Positions 60,192 through 64,000 of a DNA stretch of 64,000 nt are shown here, one piece after another. A program made the position numbers and the translations under genes. The stretch is from the NCBI RefSeq assembly GCF_034479515.1, contig NZ_CP140152.1, positions 5,704,001-5,768,000 on the forward strand, given 5' to 3'. Origin of the DNA: Duganella zoogloeoides (GTDB lineage: Bacteria > Pseudomonadota > Gammaproteobacteria > Burkholderiales > Burkholderiaceae_D). Each line of letters begins with the position of its first letter. Positions within the stretch are counted from its first letter, which is position 1. The notes beneath the pieces were generated by a model. That model worked only from the letters and a program-made list of their open reading frames with translations, searched no databases and was not told the origin of the DNA.

Positions 60192-62083
60192 TGCCGATCG
60201 ATCTCGATATCGTCCTGGCGCGCCTGCTGCTGGCCGCCGCCGGCTCATTGGCGGCCGGCGGCGCGGTGTGGGCCGTGGCCGTGTTGTGCCGGCGTACCCT
60301 GCCGGCGCTGGCGCAGCAGCGTTCGCTGTGGCTGAGCGGGCAGGTGGCGGTGGCTGCAGTATTCCTGGCAATGCTGTGGCCGCCAGCCGAAAGCTTGCGC
60401 GTGATGCCGATCATCGAGATCGTCGAACCGGCAGCGGCGCCGATGCCTGCCACACCGGCATCTGCCGAAGCCCACGCTGCGATGGCGGCTGCGCCCGCGC
60501 CAGGCCTGGGGCTGACGTCCAGCGCTGCCGACCGGCCGCTGTCAGCGTGGGTGCGCGATGCCGGGCGCGCGTGGCTGGTGCTGTATCTGCTGGGCCTGTT
60601 ACACACGCTGTGGCGCTGGCAGCGCGCCCAGCGTTTGCTTGAGGCGCTCGCTGCCAGTGGTCGTGCGCTGGGGGCGTCGGAACATGCCGGCTTTGCGCAG
60701 CACACAACGGCGCAGGTGTCGCCACTGGCCGTGGTCGAAGTGGATGTGGCGATGTCGCCGATGCTGCTGGGCTTGTTCCGGCCGCGCCTGCTGCTGCCGC
60801 GCCATTTACGGGGTTTCGATACGCTCCAGCAGCAGCTGATTGTCGAGCACGAATTGACGCACTGGCGCCGCCGCGACCTGCACTGGAGCGCAGCGGCGCT
60901 CTTGCTGCAAAGCCTGTTCTGGTTCAATCCCTTCATGCGGCTGCTGGGCGCGCGCCTGGGCTGGGCGCAGGAATTCGGCTGCGACCGCGATGTGCTGCGC
61001 GGCCGGCCGCCAGCCGAGCGCAAGGCGTATGCGGCGGCGCTGGTGGCGCAACTCAAGCTCCAGTACCGCCCGGCCGGCATGGCGCTGGCGTTTGGCGCCA
61101 GCGAGGCCAATGGTGGCCACGCCCCCACGCTGGCCGCCCGCATCGGCTTGATCCGTACACCAGCCACGGCGCGTGGCGCCTGGTCGCGCTGGGTGGCGCT
61201 GGGCAGCCTGGCGGCGGTGGCCATTGCCAACTTCGCGCTGCAACCGGCGCTGGCCTGGCAGGCGGCCGAGCCCGCCATCGAACCGGTGCGCTTGCTGGCG
61301 CGCCACAGCCCGGATATCGCCGCCGCACAGCCCATCGCGACGGCGTCGGCAACGCTCGACTGCACCATGATGGTCGATGCCGCCAGCGGTGCTGCGCTGG
61401 TGCGCGAGGGTACGTGCGACGCCAGCGTCACGCCCGCTTCGACGTTCAAGATCGCCATCAGCCTGATGGGCTTTGACAGCGGCGTGCTGCGCGACGACCA
61501 TGCGCCATACCTGCCGTACAAGGCCAGCTATGCGTCGCCCAACCCGTCCTGGCGCCATGGCACCGATCCGGCCGGCTGGCTGCGTGAATCGATCGTCTGG
61601 TACTCGCAGCAAGTGACCAAGCGCCTTGGTCCGGCCAGCGTGCGCGGCTATGTGCAGGCCTTCGACTACGGCAACCGCAACCTGGCCAGCGTGGCCGGCG
61701 TGGACGATGCCGTCGCCGTTTCCGAACTGTCCCCCACGTTGCGCATAACCCCGCAACAGCAGACCGACTTCCTGCGCAAGGTGGTCAACCGCGAACTGGC
61801 GGTGTCGCAGCAGGCGTATGACGTGACCGCGCGCCTGCTCAAGGTCGACGCGGCGCCGAACGGCTGGGAAGTCCACGGCAAGACCGGCACCGCACCCGTG
61901 CGGCTGGCGAACGGCCGCGCGGACCGGGACAACAACATCGGCTGGTTTGTCGGCTGGACCGTCAGGGACGGCCGCAAGCTCGTGTTCGCGCGGCTGATGC
62001 AGCATCCGGTCACATCGGAGAGCTATGCCGGACTGAAGACGCGCGAAGCATTCCTGGGCGAACTGGCGCAACGCTCGCTCTGA
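60188..62083 (+). CDS. BlaR1-like sensor: M56 metalloprotease fused to a class D beta-lactamase-like domain
   Basis: 631 aa. Membrane spans in the N-terminal part flank the M56 protease motif HELTH (H221, E222, H225) with the C-terminal acid ligand in EFGCDRDVL. A last span (about 335-355) leads to a periplasmic penicillin-binding domain with all class D motifs: STFK (S418-K421), SIV (S468-V470), YGN (Y494-N496) and KTGT (K565-T568). Acylation of S418 by a beta-lactam should signal through the protease to BlaI. Because the motifs are complete, slow hydrolysis is possible too. It ends where the TonB receptor starts (TGATG). Confidence 0.92.
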   Translation: MMPIDLDIVLARLLLAAAGSLAAGGAVWAVAVLCRRTLPALAQQRSLWLSGQVAVAAVFLAMLWPPAESLRVMPIIEIVEPAAAPMPATPASAEAHAAMAAAPAPGLGLTSSAADRPLSAWVRDAGRAWLVLYLLGLLHTLWRWQRAQRLLEALAASGRALGASEHAGFAQHTTAQVSPLAVVEVDVAMSPMLLGLFRPRLLLPRHLRGFDTLQQQLIVEHELTHWRRRDLHWSAAALLLQSLFWFNPFMRLLGARLGWAQEFGCDRDVLRGRPPAERKAYAAALVAQLKLQYRPAGMALAFGASEANGGHAPTLAARIGLIRTPATARGAWSRWVALGSLAAVAIANFALQPALAWQAAEPAIEPVRLLARHSPDIAAAQPIATASATLDCTMMVDAASGAALVREGTCDASVTPASTFKIAISLMGFDSGVLRDDHAPYLPYKASYASPNPSWRHGTDPAGWLRESIVWYSQQVTKRLGPASVRGYVQAFDYGNRNLASVAGVDDAVAVSELSPTLRITPQQQTDFLRKVVNRELAVSQQAYDVTARLLKVDAAPNGWEVHGKTGTAPVRLANGRADRDNNIGWFVGWTVRDGRKLVFARLMQHPVTSESYAGLKTREAFLGELAQRSL

Positions 62084-64000
62084 TGCACCCCTCAGTGCTG
62101 GCGTGGCTGGGCCTGGCAGCGCTGCCGCTGTGTGCCTCTGCGCAGGATGATGGCACGCCGAGCGTGACCATCACCGCCAGCAAGGACACGATCATCCGCA
62201 AGGTGGACAAGACCGTGGTGGACGTCTCCACCATGGCCAGGGCGCAGAACGGCACGGCGCAGGATGTATTGCAATCGACACCGGAATTGTCGGTCGCCGC
62301 CGACGGCACGATCTCGGTCAGGGGCAATGCCAATGTCACGGTGCTGGTCGATGGCAAGCCCAGCGCGATGCTGGCCGGCGACGAGCGCGCCGTGGCGCTG
62401 CAAACCATGACCGGCGCCGACATCGCCAGCGTGGAGGTGATCACCAATCCGTCGGCGGCCTACCACGCCAATGGCGGCGCCATCGTCAATATCGTCCTCA
62501 AACGCCAGCGCCGCCCGGGCGCGCACGCGCAATGGCGCGCCAGCGCAGCCAATCAGGGGCTGTGGAATGCCGGCGCCTCGGGCGACCTTACCTCCGGCAA
62601 GCTCAGCGTCAATGGCAGCGTGGCTTACCGGCGCGACGGCACCCAAAAATTCCGCCAGTCCACGGTTGACTGGACCAACCCGCAGGGCGGCGCTGCCGGA
62701 CAGACCAGGCAGACATCGTCGGTGTTCGTGCGCCGCATCGTGCACAGCGCCGGCCTGGGCATAGCCTACGCGCTCAGCGATACTGACAGCCTGAGCCTCT
62801 CCGCGCACCACAACCAGCGCCGCTCGCGGCCGTGGCTCGACGTGCTCAACGAGAACACCACGACTACCGGGCAGACGATTTTTCACCGCCTCTCCACCGG
62901 TCCCAACCAGCAGGCCGACCACGACGCCAGCCTCGCCTATACCCGCCAGGGAACAGGTTCGGTGCTCAAGGCGGTGCTGGCGCGCAGCAGCATGCGCAGC
63001 CTGGTCGATAAATCGTACAGCGATGTGTACCTGGAACCGCTGCGCGCCAGCAGCGACAGTCGCGGCGCCACCAGGGTGGCGCGCCGGCTCGACCAGGCCA
63101 CGCTGGACTGGACCCGCGTATCGGCACTTGGCCAGTGGGGCATGGGCGTCGATGTGCAGGACGAAGTCAACGACCTCGCCAATTATCAAGCCGTGGTCGA
63201 TCGCGCTGCAGGCTCCGAAACGCCCGATCCCGCCACCACCAACGGCTACGCGGTAGCGACCACGCTCACCGCCGCCTATCTCACCGACAAGATCAGGCGC
63301 GGCCGGTGGGAAGTGCTGCTCGGTGGCCGCCTCGAGCGCATGGCGCTGCACATCACGCCCGCACTAGGTGTACCACAGACCGGACGCTGGCACGCCTTCA
63401 ATCCCAGCCTGCACGGCATCTACACGCTGAGCGAGAGGATCGACCTCACGCTCGGCTACCGCCGCAGCTTGCAACGGCCCGATCCGCGCGACCTCAATCC
63501 GTTTTCCACGTACATCGATGCGCACAACCTCAGTCGCGGCAATCCGGGACTGCAGCCGCAACGGCTGACCTCGTGGGAACTGGGCGCCAACCTCCAGGCC
63601 GGCCGCGTGAGCGCCAGCATGAGCACGTTCTACCGAATCAGCCGCGACACGGTCATCGACGCCCGCAGTTTCAACGCCAACAACGTGCTGGTCACGTCGC
63701 GCCAGAACGGCGGCCGGGCCCGCTCCACCGGCGTAACCGGCTCGCTCGACTGGACGCCATTCCCCGCGTGGCGCCTGGGACTGGACGGCGGCGCGTATGC
63801 CGTGCTGCTCGAGTCGCCCGATTTGTACGGCCACGTCCGTCAGCATGACGTGGCCGGCTACCTGAAACTGCGCGCCGGCTATCGCGCGGGACAAGACGAC
63901 CTGTCGCTCGACGCCCAGTGGCAGTCGGCCGGCATCACACCGCTGGGCGGTTATGGCGCCACCAGCAGCGTCAACGCCACCTGGAAACACGAACTGACCG
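62083..64000 (+). CDS. TonB-dependent outer-membrane receptor (3' end cut by window)
   Basis: At least 639 aa, still open at the window end. Signal peptide to about residue 20 (LGLAALPLCASAQDD), then the plug: GTAQDVLQSTPELSVAADGTISVRGNANVTVLVDGKPSAM and IASVEVITNPSAAYHANGGAIVNIVLKR. A beta-barrel follows, with alternating strands. Its A shares the stop of the blaR1-like gene, so it is the third gene of that operon. The ligand is unknown; the link to beta-lactam sensing is unusual. Confidence 0.88.
   Translation, partial: MHPSVLAWLGLAALPLCASAQDDGTPSVTITASKDTIIRKVDKTVVDVSTMARAQNGTAQDVLQSTPELSVAADGTISVRGNANVTVLVDGKPSAMLAGDERAVALQTMTGADIASVEVITNPSAAYHANGGAIVNIVLKRQRRPGAHAQWRASAANQGLWNAGASGDLTSGKLSVNGSVAYRRDGTQKFRQSTVDWTNPQGGAAGQTRQTSSVFVRRIVHSAGLGIAYALSDTDSLSLSAHHNQRRSRPWLDVLNENTTTTGQTIFHRLSTGPNQQADHDASLAYTRQGTGSVLKAVLARSSMRSLVDKSYSDVYLEPLRASSDSRGATRVARRLDQATLDWTRVSALGQWGMGVDVQDEVNDLANYQAVVDRAAGSETPDPATTNGYAVATTLTAAYLTDKIRRGRWEVLLGGRLERMALHITPALGVPQTGRWHAFNPSLHGIYTLSERIDLTLGYRRSLQRPDPRDLNPFSTYIDAHNLSRGNPGLQPQRLTSWELGANLQAGRVSASMSTFYRISRDTVIDARSFNANNVLVTSRQNGGRARSTGVTGSLDWTPFPAWRLGLDGGAYAVLLESPDLYGHVRQHDVAGYLKLRAGYRAGQDDLSLDAQWQSAGITPLGGYGATSSVNATWKHELT

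Overview
The window looks like a betaproteobacterial chromosome of the Oxalobacteraceae kind (Massilia, Duganella or Janthinobacterium group; inferred from gene order and protein style, not from a search). GC-rich housekeeping genes flank a large accessory region.

Layout. 1-10.7 kb is core: gpmA (its last codon or codons lie outside the window), a membrane rhodanese, grxC, secB, an SH3-domain protein, gpsA, a DUF2461 protein, a DegS/HtrA-type protease, mscL, the bc1 operon petABC, and sspA-sspB. A tRNA-Thr(TGT) gene follows at 10704-10779. Its last 48 bases are repeated exactly at 54971-55018, next to a P4-type tyrosine integrase, so about 44.2 kb (10780-55018) is an integrated genomic island. 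Both ends also carry short tandem sites that look like integrase arm sites.

Island, left to right: an excisionase-like gene; a sigma-like regulator; a CLC anion transporter (possibly the fluoride type); a dead TDT transporter; an ECF sigma/anti-sigma operon with DUF305, YVTN-propeller and UDG-like proteins; a LysR-YeiH-AcfC-like set; a MerR-controlled divergent locus (CDF transporter and czcCBA metal efflux); hipBA; an unusual integrase; a ParM/ParR-like pair; a complete IS3-family element; a two-gene CBASS-like defence module (CD-NTase plus SLATT effector); IS66 and IS3 debris; a row of small genes separated by a dispersed repeat of about 105 bp; an AraC regulator with an aldo/keto reductase; a run of small toxin-like genes; a short single-domain tyrosine recombinase; and the island integrase.

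The most unusual signal is that dispersed repeat. At least seven copies lie in one orientation, six of them within about 60 bases downstream of a minus-strand stop codon. One small gene (97 aa) occurs twice, 17.3 kb apart, on a 407-bp segment that appears identical and whose ends fall inside the repeats. This looks like a cassette system that is not a classical integron.

Right of the island, 55-58.2 kb holds decayed accessory genes: an internally deleted darG-like antitoxin without its toxin, and a second, frameshifted hipBA that is a close relative of the intact island copy. Then come a soluble chemoreceptor-like protein with a reversed domain order and a BlaI-BlaR1-TonB receptor operon that runs off the window end.
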